64,000 nt of DNA from Stagonosporopsis chrysanthemi (Eukaryota > Ascomycota > Dothideomycetes > Pleosporales > Didymellaceae). A program made the translations under genes and the position numbers. The DNA is taken from the NCBI GenBank assembly GCA_022560025.1, contig JAFISE010000056.1, forward strand, positions 121,360 to 185,359. The letters are read 5' to 3'. Positions 22,341 to 34,847 of the stretch are shown here, piece by piece; position 1 is the first letter of the stretch; each line of letters opens with the position of its first letter. The notes beneath the pieces were generated by a model. That model was not told where the DNA came from, searched no databases, and saw only the letters and a list, made by a program, of their open reading frames with translations.

Positions 22341-25300
22341 ATGGCAGACGTCCAGAACAGGGAGCGGGGCATCCGTATCGCAATAGACGTAGGTCGACCA
22401 TGCCGTTCGGAATGTAGCAGCACTGACGATGCAGCGCGGGGGCACCTTCACAGACTGCGTGGGCAATCCCGGGTCAGGCAAGATGGAAGACGATGTGGTC
22501 ATCAAGCTGCTGTCGGTCGACCCTGCCAACTATGATGACGCGCCGCTCGAAGGCATCCGCCGCCTGCTCGAACGCTTCACCGGCGCCGAGATCCCGCGTG
22601 GCCAACCGCTCAACACGACTAAGATCGAGAGCATACGCATGGGCACCACCGTGGCGACCAATGCCTTGTTGGAGCGCAAGGGCGAGAGCATGGCCATGGT
22701 CGTGACCAAGGGCTTCAAGGACTGCTTGGAGATTGGCAATCAGAGCCGCCCCAACATATTCGCGCTAGACATTCGGAAGCCAGAGGTGCTGTACAAGCGC
22801 GTCGTTGAGATTGATGAGCGTGTGACGCTGGAGGACTACGCGGAAGACCCAGAACGCCACCAGACAGAGGCCAAAGGCATCGACGAGGCAGGCGCAAATG
22901 CCGAACTCGTCAAAGGCCTGTCGGGCGAAACGGTGCGTATCCTGCAGCGACCACAGGAAGACACCATCAGGAAGCAGCTGAAGGACGTCTACGATAGCGG
23001 TATCAAGAGCATCGCTGTATGTCTTATGCATGGCTACACCTACCCTCACCATGAAGCGCTGGTAGGCAAGATTGCGCAAGAGATCGGCTTCGAGCACGTC
23101 TCTCTAAGCCATGCCTTGATGCCCATGATCAAACTTGTGCCGCGAGCGACTTCAGCCTGCGCAGATGCCTACCTCACCCCTGCCATCCGGAAATATATTG
23201 ATGGCTTCTCTAGGGGTTTCGAGGGTGGACTTGGCTCTGAGAGTGTAAGGCGCGAGGCGGGCGCCAAGGGCGCACGCTGCGAGTTCATGCAGTCTGACGG
23301 TGGCCTTGTGGATGTTGACATCTTTTCTGGATTAAAGGCTATCCTGTCTGGTCCAGCTGGAGGAGTCGTTGGTTATGCGTTGACCTCCTACGACCCAGAG
23401 ACCAAGACGCCTGTCATTGGGTTCGACATGGGTGGCACAAGTACCGACGTAAGTAGGTACGGAGCCGGACGCTACGACCACGTCTTCGAGACGACCACTG
23501 CCGGCGTCACTATCCAGTCGCCACAGCTCGACATTAATACAGTAGCGGCAGGTGGAGGCTCGCGACTATTCTGGAAGAACGGACTGTTTGTCGTAGGTCC
23601 TGAGTCTGCCAGTGCCCATCCAGGTCCAGCATGTTATCGGAAGGGAGGCCCCCTGACTATTACCGATGCAAATTTGTTCTTGGGCCGCTTGCTGCCTGAC
23701 TTCTTCCCCAAGATCTTTGGGAAGAACGAAGACGAGGGCCTTGATGCAGAAGTGAGCGAGACACTGTTCAAAGAGCTCGCGGAACAGATCAACAAGGAAG
23801 TGGCAGGAGGGAACAAAGAAAAGGAGATGTCGCTCGACGACATTGCCAACGGTTTCATCAAGATTGCTAATGAGACTATGACCCGCCCTATTCGCAGCTT
23901 GACCGAAGCACGAGGTCATGATACCTCCAAGCACAGGCTGGCGACGTTTGGTGGAGCAGGTGGACAGCACGCTGTCGCTATCGCTGAAGCCCTCGGCATA
24001 TCACAGATCCTTGTCCACAGGTACTCTTCGGTCCTTTCAGCGTACGGCATGGCTTTGGCAGACGTTGTGGACGAGAGACAAGAGCCGGAGTCCCGGGCAT
24101 GGTCAGATGACCAAGAGGTGCGACGCTACCTGCAGAAGAAGATGGCAGAATTGAAGTCGAAGTCTACCGAGACGCTCAAAAGTCAGGGTTTCGATGAGAA
24201 GAGTATTCATTTCGAAGAGTACCTCAATCTGCGGTACCGAGGCACTGAATCTGCACTCATGATCATCAAGCCAACCAAAGAGGAAGCCGAAAAGGAGTAT
24301 GGTGGCGATGACTGGGCATTTGGCCAAGCGTTTGTCAAGCAGCACGAGCAAGAATTTGGGTTCACTTTGCCGGACCGTGATGTTATCATCGATGATGTGC
24401 GTGCGCGAGGCATTGGGAAGACTTTTGAAGGCCTCGAGAAGACCGTAGACCAACAGCTCAAGGAGATCAAGCCGAAAGATCTCTCCAACGATGAGAAACG
24501 CTACGATACACGCAAGGTCTTCTTCGAAGGCGGGCGTCAAGAGACCTCCGTTTATAAGCTTGAGGATCTTGAAGTCGGCGATCGCGTCAAAGGCCCGGCG
24601 ATCATTGCGGATGGAACACAGACCATTGTTGTTACGCCTGGTGCATCAGCTTTGGTCATTCATACACACGTTGTGATCAATATCGGCGAAAGTGACGGGT
24701 CGGAGAAGGCGATTAGTACACAGGAGGTTGATCCCATCTTACTGAGTATCTTCGCGCATAGGTTCATGGCCATCGCCGAACAGATGGGTCGCGCCTTACA
24801 GAAAACAAGTGTGTCAACAAACGTCAAGGAGCGTCTTGACTACTCATGCGCGCTGTTTGATGCCGAGGGTGGACTTGTAGCGAATGGTAAGTTTGAAACT
24901 GGATCATGGGGAGCCCTACCGAATACGGAAAACAACTAACATCACTTAGCGCCGCATCTACCGGTTCATCTTGGTAGCATGTCGACCTGTGTACGTAAAC
25001 AAGCCGCTATCTGGAAGGGCAAGCTTAAGAAGGGAGATGTGCTTGTGTCCAATCACCCCATGTTTGGTGGAACGCATTTGCCGGATATTACTGTCATCAC
25101 TCCGGCCTTCAGCAGGGATAACATCATCTTCTATGTCGCGTCTCGAGCTCATCATGCTGACATTGGCGGTATCCTGCCTGGCTCGATGCCTCCTTCCTCG
25201 AAAGAACTATATCAAGAAGGCGCTGCGATCAAGAGCGAGAAGCTTGTATCGGAAGGTCATTTCAATGAGGAGCGTATTATCGAGCTCCTATCCAAAGAGC

Positions 25301-26607
25301 CTGCACAGTACCCCGGCTGCTCTGGAACTCGCTGTCTCAGCGACAACTTAAACGACCTAAAAGCCCAAATTGCCGCAAACCAAAAGGGTATCAACTTAAT
25401 CAGCACATTAATGTCTGATTATGGTGAGCAAGTTGTCAAGTTCTATATGACCAACATCCAAGCCAACGCCGAGTCCTCTGTACGCCAGCTGCTAAAAGAG
25501 GTCTACAAACGTTTTGAGGGGCAAGACCTTTCCGCCGAGGAGTTCATGGACGATGGCTCTCCAATCAGGCTCAAAGTAACGATTGACCCTGAAAAGGGCG
25601 AAGCCATCTTTGACTTCAGCGGCACAGGGCCCGAGGTGTACGGCAACATCAACGCACCTGAAGCTGTAACCTACAGCGCCATCATCTACTGTCTACGCTG
25701 TCTGATCAGTGAGGATATTCCGCTGAATCAAGGTTGCTTGAAGCCCATCCACGTACTCATCCCCAAGAAGTCATTCCTCTCGCCATCCGACAACGCCGCT
25801 GTTGTAGGCGGGAACGTGCTCACCTCCCAGCGTGTCACAGACGTTGTACTCAAGGCCTTCAAAGCCTGTGCCGCCTCGCAGGGCGACACCAACAACCTGA
25901 CCTTCGGCTTCGGCGGGCTCTCCGGTGGCGAAAATGGTAGCGAGCGCAAAGAAACAAAAGGCTTCGGATACTACGAAACCATCGCTGGCGGTTCGGGTGC
26001 AGGACCAACCTGGAACGGCACCAATGGCGTGCATACCCACATGACCAACACGCGCATCACCGACTCAGAGGTCTTCGAGCGCCGCTACCCTGTGTTGCTG
26101 CGCGAGTTCTCGCTACGCCAGGGCAGTGCGGGCAAGGGCATGCACATCGGTGGTGAAGGCGTGATTCGCGACATCGAGTTCCGCATCCCGGTACAGGTCT
26201 CTATTTTGAGCGAAAGGCGAGTCTATCACCCCTACGGTATGGAAGGCGGTGGCGAAGCTGCGTGCGGACTGAACATCTGGGCGCGCAAAATCAACCGTCA
26301 GAACGCCGACAAGAACAGCGATTCCAGGAAGCCGACGCAGGATTCTGATGCGCAGACCGCTGGGATACAGGAGATCAGTGCGAAGGATGCCGAAAGTGAG
26401 GACGTGGTATATCGCTTCATTAACCTGGGTGCGAAGAATACAGCAAGTATGCAGCCAGGCGAGCGCATCATTATCCATACTCCTGGTGGTGGTGGGTGGG
26501 GGAAGGAGGGGGATGAGAGTAGGGTCGAGGATAAAAAGGATCCAAGGGCGGCGTGGAGGGGAGGTAGTGTGGCTGAGAGACAGGCGACCGGTGAGGCGTC
26601 TGCGTGA
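22341..26607 (+). CDS. OXP1: 5-oxoprolinase, ATP-dependent (hydantoinase A + B fusion)
   Basis: Three exons (22341-22388, 22435-24886, 24950-26607) encode about 1385 residues. The first intron (46 nt) splits the signature IRIAIDRGGTFTDCVGN exactly at its Asp/Arg boundary, which fixes the start. The hydantoinase A half shows MGTTVATNALLERKG, VIGFDMGGTSTDVSRY and FGGAGGQHAVAIA. The hydantoinase B half follows the second intron with LGSMSTCV, SNHPMFGGTHLPDI, SRAHHADIGGILPGS and the C-terminal TPGGGGWG. The enzyme opens 5-oxo-L-proline to L-glutamate using ATP, closing the gamma-glutamyl (glutathione) cycle in the cytosol. A charged, low-complexity insertion lies at about 26300-26400. No lesion is seen. 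Confidence 0.96.
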
Positions 26608-27274
26608 GTAGGGTGTAGCAGATAAGTCTTCGGACGAAGAGAGTGCTGATCAATCATATAGCAAGATTGTGTCACGACAACACTGGGTTGCGAACAACTT
26701 AGGTGAAAATAAAGAACAAAAGACAGATACTTTGCCTCATGACCATGACCCCTCGAAGCATTCCCATGCGTCTTCACAAAGAAGAACTCACCTGATCCTG
26801 AAGTCACACTTCACTTCCATGTGGTTCTCAGAACGTGGCACATGGTCCAAGCAATCAACAGGCCTCTTCGGCGCAACAGGGCCTGGGTTTTCAAACGCCG
26901 GAAGAGATGTTGTGCTGTTCAAGCCTAGATCCAGGGACAACAGTCTGAGTGGTGCCGTAGCGCAATAGAAAACTTGTGTTTACACAATGCTTCTACCATT
27001 TACGTGGCAGACATCCTGCATTACAGTCGTATTCATCAAGATTCAGAAGCCATGGAATCACAACGTAGGAGGGAGTGATGAGCTCAGGTCAAGCGGTCAT
27101 GCCTCGTTCATTTTAGCTCCCTCCTCGTATGTGGTCTCACATAGTCATTGTTCAACAAGAGTCGATGCAATTGTCATAATTGTGTTCACATGTCCTAGTA
27201 TAGCAAACGGCCTCTTGTATATCAAGACGCATCTTCCAACAGCAAAGATACAATGAGCAACGAACAGTCCTCGC
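26608..27274. other. Intergenic region downstream of 5-oxoprolinase
   Basis: A 0.67-kb stretch of 3' flanking sequence without a recognisable gene. It ends in an AT/GT microsatellite. Confidence 0.5.
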
Positions 27275-27314
27275 ATATATATATATATATATGTGTGTGT
27301 ATATGAATATATAC
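27275..27314. repeat. (AT)n-(GT)n microsatellite
   Basis: An uninterrupted AT dinucleotide run (about 27275-27292) passes into GT repeats and back to ATAT. It is a simple length-variable repeat just upstream of the helicase relic. Confidence 0.9.
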
Positions 27315-28932
27315 TACACCTTTTTGAGTTACCGCCATGCCATGCCGAAGGCAAAGAGACCCGTCGGCAACCTCATGATTATATATTGGGTACTGAGGTT
27401 CTCCCCAAAGAGACTTCTCGTACTTCTAGGCGGACAGCGACAGGTCACGACTTCCTGCGCTGGAACCTAAAGGAGGCCCTGGTCCACTGCAGCTTGAAGG
27501 ACACCTCGACATTCCTCATGCCGAGGCAGATCCCGGCTATCGTACTGCGATGGTGGCAATTCATTGTTGTCAAATGGGCGGCCGACATGCGCAGAGCCGG
27601 CCGCTACCGAGGCGGCCTTGTGCCCAACGGTGTAAGGTTGGGAAAGACGTTCGAGTACGCAGCTCAAATGCTACATGTAAGTTGGCCACCCACAGTCTGT
27701 TTTCCATGCGGGGTTTACGATTTTAATCAGACCAAAACCCCCCAAAGGCTCCATGGCAACAGCAGCTGACAATACAACAGGATAGTTAAGAGTGCTACGC
27801 TTGCCGCAGGATTTTTAACCTCGAGAGCGAGGGCAGGTCCTCAGCCCGTGACGGGGATGGAGACACTCCCATGCTTGAATCCGTCACCTACAAACCATGG
27901 ATCATGATGATCATACCTAACGTTGTGGACCAGACAGCGCGAGAAATCGCGAAGTCTAGAGAGGACTTCTTCCAGGTCACCGCCGTCGCTAGATCTGAGC
28001 TGAGTATGCACCGCAGGCCGAGCAATGTGGATATCCTGTCGCAGCTCCCGCACGACTATAACATGTTCAACAACACCATAGATAGCTGCCGCCACGTCGT
28101 TGTCATCTCGTATCAGACGCTGGTCGTACAGCATGGACCGGGGGCATACAAGCTCGCCTAGGCCAACAAGTGGAACACGACTGCACTGGCGGGCGACGCA
28201 GCTACATCGGCGGGCGACGAGACGGGGGCATTGGGCGACGAGTCGGACGCGAGTTCCCGACTGGCGACTAGGTCAAAGGGAAAGAAGGGCAAGCGGAAGC
28301 GCGCGATGAAGCGCCGAGGCGGGGGCAAGACGGGGTCCAAGGAGACGTTCTTTCGCGGCGAGTACGATGCCGTGCTAATTGCGAGCTGGCGACGGTCGCT
28401 GGCAGGCAAGTTTGCTGGTGCGGTCCTGGACGAACCGCAACAACAACTGCGCAACGACAATCGGACGCGCCTTGCCATCCAGTGGCTCCAGTGGCTACAG
28501 TCCCTAGTCTGCTGGTTCTACTTGGGCAGCCTTGCCCCTCGCGGGCTCGTCGACTATGCCTCCTATTTGCACCTGATCGCCAACCCGGACGACGAGGTGC
28601 AGGCCGAGAAGTGGCTGGCGACATTGTCCAGGGTATCAGACCCCAGGGGCGTGCAGTTCTCCGCCACGGAGGGGGGATACACCTTCGACGAGACCACGAA
28701 CCCATACGAGTTGTCGGAAGAGAACCTATTCTCCCGCTTCCGAAGAACCGTGCCGTTCTTCCGGCGATACGTTGTGGACAAGGCTGATGTAGGAGATGGA
28801 AAGAGGAAGACCAAGGATGCCGAAAGACCCGAAGATGCCAACCTCAACATTGAATTCTGGATGTATGGACTTTTCCATGCACCTCGCAGTGACCTAAAGA
28901 AAGGGTTCCCCATCACATACAGACTAAGATAG
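27293..28932 (+). pseudogene. Decayed SNF2-family helicase fragment (N-terminal ATPase lobe only)
   Basis: Several helicase motifs appear in order on the plus strand. The segment PNGVRLGKTFEYAA (near 27630) matches the SNF2 Walker A, normally DxGLGKT. After an intron-like break from a GTAAGT at 27677 come KPWIMMIIPNVV, VVVISYQTLVVQHGP (motif Ib region) and GAVLDEPQQQLRND, matching the DExH box region. An in-frame TAG at 28159-28161 interrupts the second part; the frame continues unchanged to 28932. The C-terminal helicase lobe is absent and no start codon with an obvious promoter is seen. A basic insert (about 28261-28350) separates motifs. I call it a truncated, probably non-functional copy; a real gene with an unrecognised intron over the TAG is the alternative. 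Confidence 0.55.
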
Positions 28933-29515
28933 GGCGCTAGAGGATGTTAGATATTCTGCGTAGTGACTTTGGAGCCGACAAGAAGCGTGCAGACTCAAAC
29001 GCCTGCTGCTGCTGCAGAAAAAAACCTTGGTCTTCCTCGTCCGCACTTTACAAGCCACAACCGGGATTCAGCACGGTAGGTTCGGTGCTGGAACAATAGT
29101 AGACTTTCGTTGGTGTCGAGACCAAGAGCTCACTCTCGCTCGGCTTAGGAGACAGAACAGCTTTGAAAGCACACTATAAAGAAGATTACCGCGATACGCC
29201 TCACCAGCACCTTCAAGCCTAACTCCAAGGAAAAGTATCTTGTCGCAAGAGTGCCTATTGGCAAAGACCAAGCGTATAGGCCATCTTCCGTTGTCTACTC
29301 AGACGTGTTTGTTACCGCATCTTAGAGACGAAAGGCGCCTGTCGCTAACCCAACAAAAGAATAATGTCCAAATCCCTTCGCTCAACACCATGGTTCGTGA
29401 AAGGCGCGCTCTGGCACGTCCGATGACCCAACCAAGTCAAATAACGCCCCGTCAGAAGAAGCCCAAACTCCAACAGAGAAGATACATCGAGAAACGCTCA
29501 ACTCTCGCCTCCAAA
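28933..29515. other. Intergenic region between two broken loci
   Basis: The 0.58-kb interval separates the helicase relic from the 3' end of the membrane/coiled-coil gene. No coding frame or repeat was recognised. Confidence 0.5.
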
Positions 29516-32052
29516 TCACCTCTTCGTGACACCGCCCCGCCCACGGATGTCCGAGCGACACGCAGCTCGTCTTGTTGGCACAGACCTCAGGAAATCCGGA
29601 CTCTTCGACTTCGCACACTTGCCCCCCGATCGGTAATGGCTGCCAATTCCAGGTACAGTCCGGACGTTGTACCTGTAGAGGGGACGCTGTCCGTACACCT
29701 TGTGCTCAAACAGGTCCTCGCTCCTGAACTTGAAGGCCGCCTCGAGCGTCTTCTTGTACAGCTTGCGCCTCTCAGCCTTGCGCTCGGATATGTCATCCTC
29801 GTCGGTCAGAAAGTCCGTCTCGTAGAGCCGACTGAAGATCTGGCCCCGGTTGATCTTGGCGGCGGGAGAGTCACGGGGCGGCTCGAGGATGTAGCGGAAG
29901 GTGAGCATGTTGAAGAAGCCGTAGTCGCGGTGACGTTGAGATCCGCTTCCAAACAGCGGGCCCATGTACTTCCCAAAATTGGAGTTTGGGCGGTCCTCGG
30001 GGTTGTCGGCGGTGGTGGGGACGGGAAACTGCTTCGAGGAGGCAGCAGCTCCCTTCGCAGATTTACGTCCACGAGCGATGTTCTCCCACATGTCCGCCAT
30101 TGTCTTATTTTTCTTCGGCACGGCGGGAGCTTTCGCAACGGTGGGCTCGGAGTCTGTGGGTTGACCAACGTCCTTTGCCGGTACAGGAGCGTTGTCAGGG
30201 AAGGAGATGGGCGGAGGAGGTGCCACAGCTGGAGCGGATGGTGGGTGAAGAGTGCCTGGGAGGGCATCGGAAAGAGAGGTCATCTGGAAGTGACCCTCTG
30301 GGAAAGCAGAATTTGCACCAGATTGTGAGTCCGGAGCATCGGGAAGAGCGTTGGAGAGAGAGGACAAATCGAAAGAATCCTCCGACGGTGAAGCGGGAGG
30401 CTGACCAGCCAAAGAAGAACTGGAACCAGCGAAGAAATCCTCGTCTATATCCATCGGAGAAGGAGCGGAATCAGCTGCAGGCTGCGTATCCGCTCCGGGA
30501 GGGGCATGGGCGGAAGGAAAGGGTGCGCCGGAGTCAGTCGTCGCCGAAGGTTGACCAAGATCTACCCCCAGGGAGGTATCTGGGGCACCTGCAGTACCGC
30601 AGCCTCCCTGGGGCATACCACCAGAAGCGTTGTTGGCAACGACGTTGTTGCCAGTGACCTGCATCTGCGCAGTCTCACTGGCCTGAGGAGGCCCTCCAAA
30701 CATCTGGCTCAACGCAAGCATCTGGTTCAACGACGACGAGAGACCGAAATGGGGGAAGGCAGCTCCGAAGAGCTCGTTGCCGGAGACGAAGGTGCCACTC
30801 AGCCCGCCTCGGAAGCCCTGCAACTGGAAGCCTGTGGAGGGGCTCAGGGCGGAGAAACCAGTTGCAATCATGTCTTTCGCCCACACGAGGTAGGTCTCGT
30901 GCTGATTTGGGTCGATGCCCAGCTCCGTCAGGTCCATGCCACACGTCTGCAAGGCCGACACAAACAACGTGGCGATCACTCGTGCTTGGTCGTCAGCACC
31001 GTTGACCATGGAGAAGATGGTTGTCATGATGACAGTCAGCAGAGCGCCTTGCTTCTCGAGCCAAAGGACATTCGCGTCGCGCTCAGGATTGCGCTTCAGC
31101 AGCTGGATCTCCGCAATTTGTCGGTCGATCGTTTGCTGCTTCTCGTCGAGCTTGGCTTCGTACTCGCGCTCCAGCTTCTTGCGCTGTTCGAAGTCCCACT
31201 GCTCTTCCGAGTTGCGTCGCTGCGCCCGCAGATACCTCTCTTTGACATCAGCCAATTTGGTTGTGAGGTCGTTGATGTCGTCGTGGGCCTTGCGCATCTT
31301 GCTGTTGTGCTCCTCTTTCTTGGTGCGCACGGCTTTGACGTTGTAAAGCTCTTTGACCAACTCGACTTCGTTCTCGAGAATTGCGATCCTGCCCTCTTGT
31401 GCAGATGTGGTGCTCTACGAGATCTCGAGTTCTCGGTGGCTTCTCGAGACCTCGCTTGTGAGCGCCATGATCTGGTGGTCAAGCTCTGCGACTTCGTCGT
31501 GGTGTAGGAGACGTATGTTCTGAACGGTGTCAGGAGAAGAGTACTGATCGAGCTTCCGAGTGAGGCGAGCAATCATTTTTTTGCGATGGAAGCTATAGTA
31601 TGCGCCCAAAACCATGATGACACCATCGACAGTTGTAGTGTAGATGATAGAGGCCACGAGTGACAGGTGTGGGACGAGGCAGGCGGCGATCAGGAAGTAG
31701 AATGTCCAAGGGATCATCTTGATGTACTCGAGGCAGGCGGCGATTAGTATATAGATGTCCAAGGGATCATCTTGATGTACTCGAGGCAAGCGATGATCAG
31801 GGCATAGAATGGCCAGAGGAGCATCTTGATGTACTCGAAGCAAGCAGCGACCGGGAGATAGAATGCCCAGAGAAGCATCAGGACATACTCGAGCAATGCA
31901 AAGAAGCCATGGTGCGCCTTGTAGAGCAGCGCATCAGCCGCAAGAGAGGAGCCCTCGGCGACAGTGATGTTAAGGGTGTGCGCAGCCGTCGAAGCCGCGA
32001 GGAAGTAGAAGAAGGGGACCAGCAAACAAAAGTTCAACCAAAGCGACGACAT
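29516..32052 (-). pseudogene. Membrane/coiled-coil protein with 54-bp internal repeats; one frameshift and one in-frame stop
   Basis: From the ATG at 32052 the frame encodes a signal-anchor-like start (MSSLWLNFCLLVPFFYFLAA) and then four copies of an 18-residue hydrophobic unit of the type EYIKMxxWxFYxxIAACL. The third copy is 53 instead of 54 nt, so the frame shifts. In the new frame another hydrophobic stretch and a coiled coil follow, up to a TAG at 31415-31417. The same frame then continues for about 620 codons: charged coiled coil (about 31400-31090), a helical region, a long Pro/Ser/Asp-rich segment, and a basic C-terminal domain (FGKYMGPLFGSGSQ to the end). Skipping 30 nt over the TAG as an intron would restore the frame but is unusually short. 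No named family is recognised. Confidence 0.6.
31676..31890 (-). repeat. Four tandem copies of a 54-bp coding repeat
   Basis: Copies occupy 31890-31837, 31836-31783, 31782-31730 and 31729-31676 on the minus strand. Three are 54 nt and the third is 53 nt. Copies 2 to 4 share GAGTACATCAAGATG. Each encodes an amphipathic/hydrophobic unit ending in Ala-Cys-Leu/Phe. Recent duplication is likely because copies 3 and 4 are nearly identical outside the indel. Confidence 0.92.
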
Positions 32053-32626
32053 CTTGGTGGTGCGTATGGTAAGGTGGTGTGGAAACGTTGTGGTAGGTTG
32101 AGTTGAAAGCGGTGCGTTGCGAACGGTGTACACTCTGGAGAGCGAAGGTAGTGGGCACTGAGATAGCTACAAGTGGGACGAAGCGCCGCTACTATTGGAA
32201 CGTGACTCTGTGCAAACGGACCAAGCGGGGCTTAAACGCAAGTGAAGTGTTAAAGTGAAAGCATGTCTGCGGTGGCCTGATGCGGACGGAGGTGAAGGGG
32301 GAAAGGTTGCACACAAGGTACCTGAACTGCGAACTTAGGGCCTATTATAGTCGAAGTATTGTCGAATACGGCAGTCGAAGATGTCCTTCCATAACCTGCC
32401 AAAAGGATGCTCAAACAATAGCTCCGAGGACGGCATGGTTGTGACAGCGTAGAGGTATTCCTTGGTGAAGTCGACACGCAGGTCGACCTAGCACAGATCA
32501 ATCAACTCGCGAATGTGTGTCATGTCTAGCAACTTGTTGTCAGCCAACATGATCAGCTTGAAGCAGAAGCACCGACCTTGAGCTCAATACTTTTACATTC
32601 TATATATCTTTGACGCAATACGCAGA
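32053..32626. other. Intergenic region, upstream of the repeat gene and downstream of HEM14
   Basis: A 0.57-kb stretch with no recognisable gene or repeat; it should contain the promoter of the broken membrane gene. Confidence 0.5.
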
Positions 32627-34431
32627 CTACGACTTGGATGATTCGGGGTTTACGCGGACTAACGCCTTATACATCATCTCTTTAGCGTCCACTGTAGTCC
32701 ATGCTCTGCCATCCTGTACGCGGTCAAGTCCGCAACTCCTGCCCTTCCACCCACCATCCCTGAGTCCTCTTGCGATATTCCACGCGCCCGCGATGCAATC
32801 ATTGACGCCGACACCGTTGAACTGGCTACCAACCACGCGTAACCTGCCCTTGAACTCGTCCTGAAGAGATGAGGCAAACGACTTTAGTCGATCTTCGTAG
32901 CCCAATGTGTATTGTGGTATACAGTCTTTGCTGAGGTTGACGTGGTGAGCGAGAGGGACGTCTGTGATGCCGAGGTGGCGCTCGATGACTGAACGGGCCA
33001 TGGCGACACCCTCCTCTTCATCAGGGTAGCCTTCATAGCCGTTCCACCAATGACCGCCCATCATGACTGTGAGTTTCGTGCCTGGAGCAGTGTCCTGACC
33101 CTTGATGGCGGAATTATCGAAGATGACGCCAAGGGCACGTTCGGGGTTTTGCTCAAACGGTATGGATTGTGGGATCAAGTAGCCGAAGCCTTCAACAGGA
33201 AGAAGGCTGGGGTTCTCAAAGTAGAGGTTGACGGTCATGACGGTGACGTAGGGAGTGAGATCTTTGTTTCGGAGTGTGGATATCACGACGTCGTAGTTTT
33301 CGGTAGATTTGTTGGCGTCCGTCTGGGCATGATCAGCTCAAAATGCTGCAAAGAGCTTTACAAGGGACGTACGCCTGCGATGATCTCGACCTTCTTCTCC
33401 TCACCGTCGACCATCTTGAAAGACGAGACGGGGCTGTTGAGCTTGATCTCGATGTTACCGGTCTCTGCCATGGCAGTCTGCAGCGCCCTGACGAGGGTCT
33501 GTAGACCGTCCTTGAAGCTGAAGACACTCGCGTTTTTAAGGGTGTTCGCCAGCTCGCCATCAAGTCTGATCTCATTTTGCACGGTCCTCGATACTTCAAG
33601 GTCATACGGGTGAACAAAGGCCTGATTCCCTGAGGTGGTGCCCTCGTTTTGCGCGCGCATAAAACCTCCAAGTGCGCTGCCGTATCTGCCCTCAAGGTTC
33701 CAGGCCATGGCTAGCAGCGTCTTGGCACTCAGCTGCCAAATGTCTCCAGCGTAGATGCCATGGAAGACGGCAGAGATGAGGTTGTTGGCAAGCCTCTCAT
33801 CCACACGACGCGCAAGGAAGGAGCCAATGGTCTCGTCACTGAGAGACACGGAGCGCTTGGGCCTCATGGGCTCCTTGGCCAGGCCCAAGACTCCTTCGAG
33901 AATACCTGATCGCCATAGCGGGAAAAGATCGGTCAAGGTAGGTAGTTCTGAGGGCAGGCGGTTGAGGCGGTCCGGGTAGTATATGAAGCGATTCTTAGCT
34001 CCCGGTTCGTTGCGATTGGTGCAGACGAGCTCGTCGACGAGGCCCAGCTGTTCAATCTGAACGTGTCAGCCGCACTACACTTGCTCGCATGCCAATGCAA
34101 CTGCGCTACTCACCAGGTGCGAGGTGACAGTCGCGTTGCGCAGCGTGCGCGGCCCCGACTCGAACTTGACCTCGCCGCCGGGTACCTGTACACGCTTGGT
34201 CCTGATCCAGCCGCCGGTCTCGTTGCCACCCTCGTAGACGGTGATCTTACTTTTAGGGAACTCCTTGGCCGCGAAGTAGGCACTCGTGAGGCCAGCGATG
34301 CCCCCGCCGAGCACCGCAATGCGCTCAGGGTGGGCTGTCGACGAGGACGCGCGCCTGCCACCCAACAGCGAGCGCACAGGACGGGCTCTCAAGGTCGACT
34401 CGAGGAGCGGCACATGTCTTCTGACAAGCAT
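32627..34431 (-). CDS. HEM14: Protoporphyrinogen IX oxidase, mitochondrial
   Basis: Three exons (34431-34114, 34056-33373, 33322-32627) with introns of 57 and 50 nt encode about 565 residues. The start is an Arg-rich, acid-free mitochondrial presequence (MLVRRHVPLLESTLRARPVR), followed by the FAD-binding IAVLGGGIAGLTSAY (residues 38-52) and YEGGNETGGWIRT. After the first intron the text is collinear with known PPO proteins: GLVDELVCTNRN, FIYYPDRLNRLP, SRRVDERLANN-type FLARRVDERLANN, and GIYAGD. Late motifs include VVGSQFNGVGVNDCIAGAW. The enzyme oxidises protoporphyrinogen IX to protoporphyrin IX on the inner mitochondrial membrane, the penultimate step of haem synthesis. The C-terminal about 40 residues after the conserved GVGVND region are less typical and might hide a small intron. 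Confidence 0.94.
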
Positions 34432-34847
34432 TGCCGGTAGTAGCGAGCTGTAAGAGGCGCGTTTGGGAGCTCAATCGCAAGCCATGCTACAGCCGTCATG
34501 GACTTGAAGTTCGCTCGGGAATTTGTCCGAGCTTCAGCCCTACGCGCATACACTTGTCATACACGCGCTATTGGCCATCGGTCTGACCTGCAGTTTGGGT
34601 CCATGTCACGCAAGTGCATGTGGAAAGTCATGTTGTAAAGAGACACAGAGCAGCTCAATCGCCGCCGAAAACAAACTCAGTTCCTGACGCCCTCGAGCCT
34701 CGAGTCTCGTCTCAGCGATCCCTATCCAGAACTATAGTACATGTGCTCTTTTCTTGCCGCACACTTGCAGCTGCCGACTCCATCTCAATGAATCTCCATG
34801 GTATCATTCCTCGTCCCGCCATGACGTGTCATTACAAGTTCCTTCAT
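34432..34847. other. Intergenic region, HEM14 promoter and NAB2 3' end
   Basis: A 0.4-kb gap between two genes on the same strand. It should contain the HEM14 promoter and the 3' flank of the Nab2-like gene; nothing else was recognised. Confidence 0.5.
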
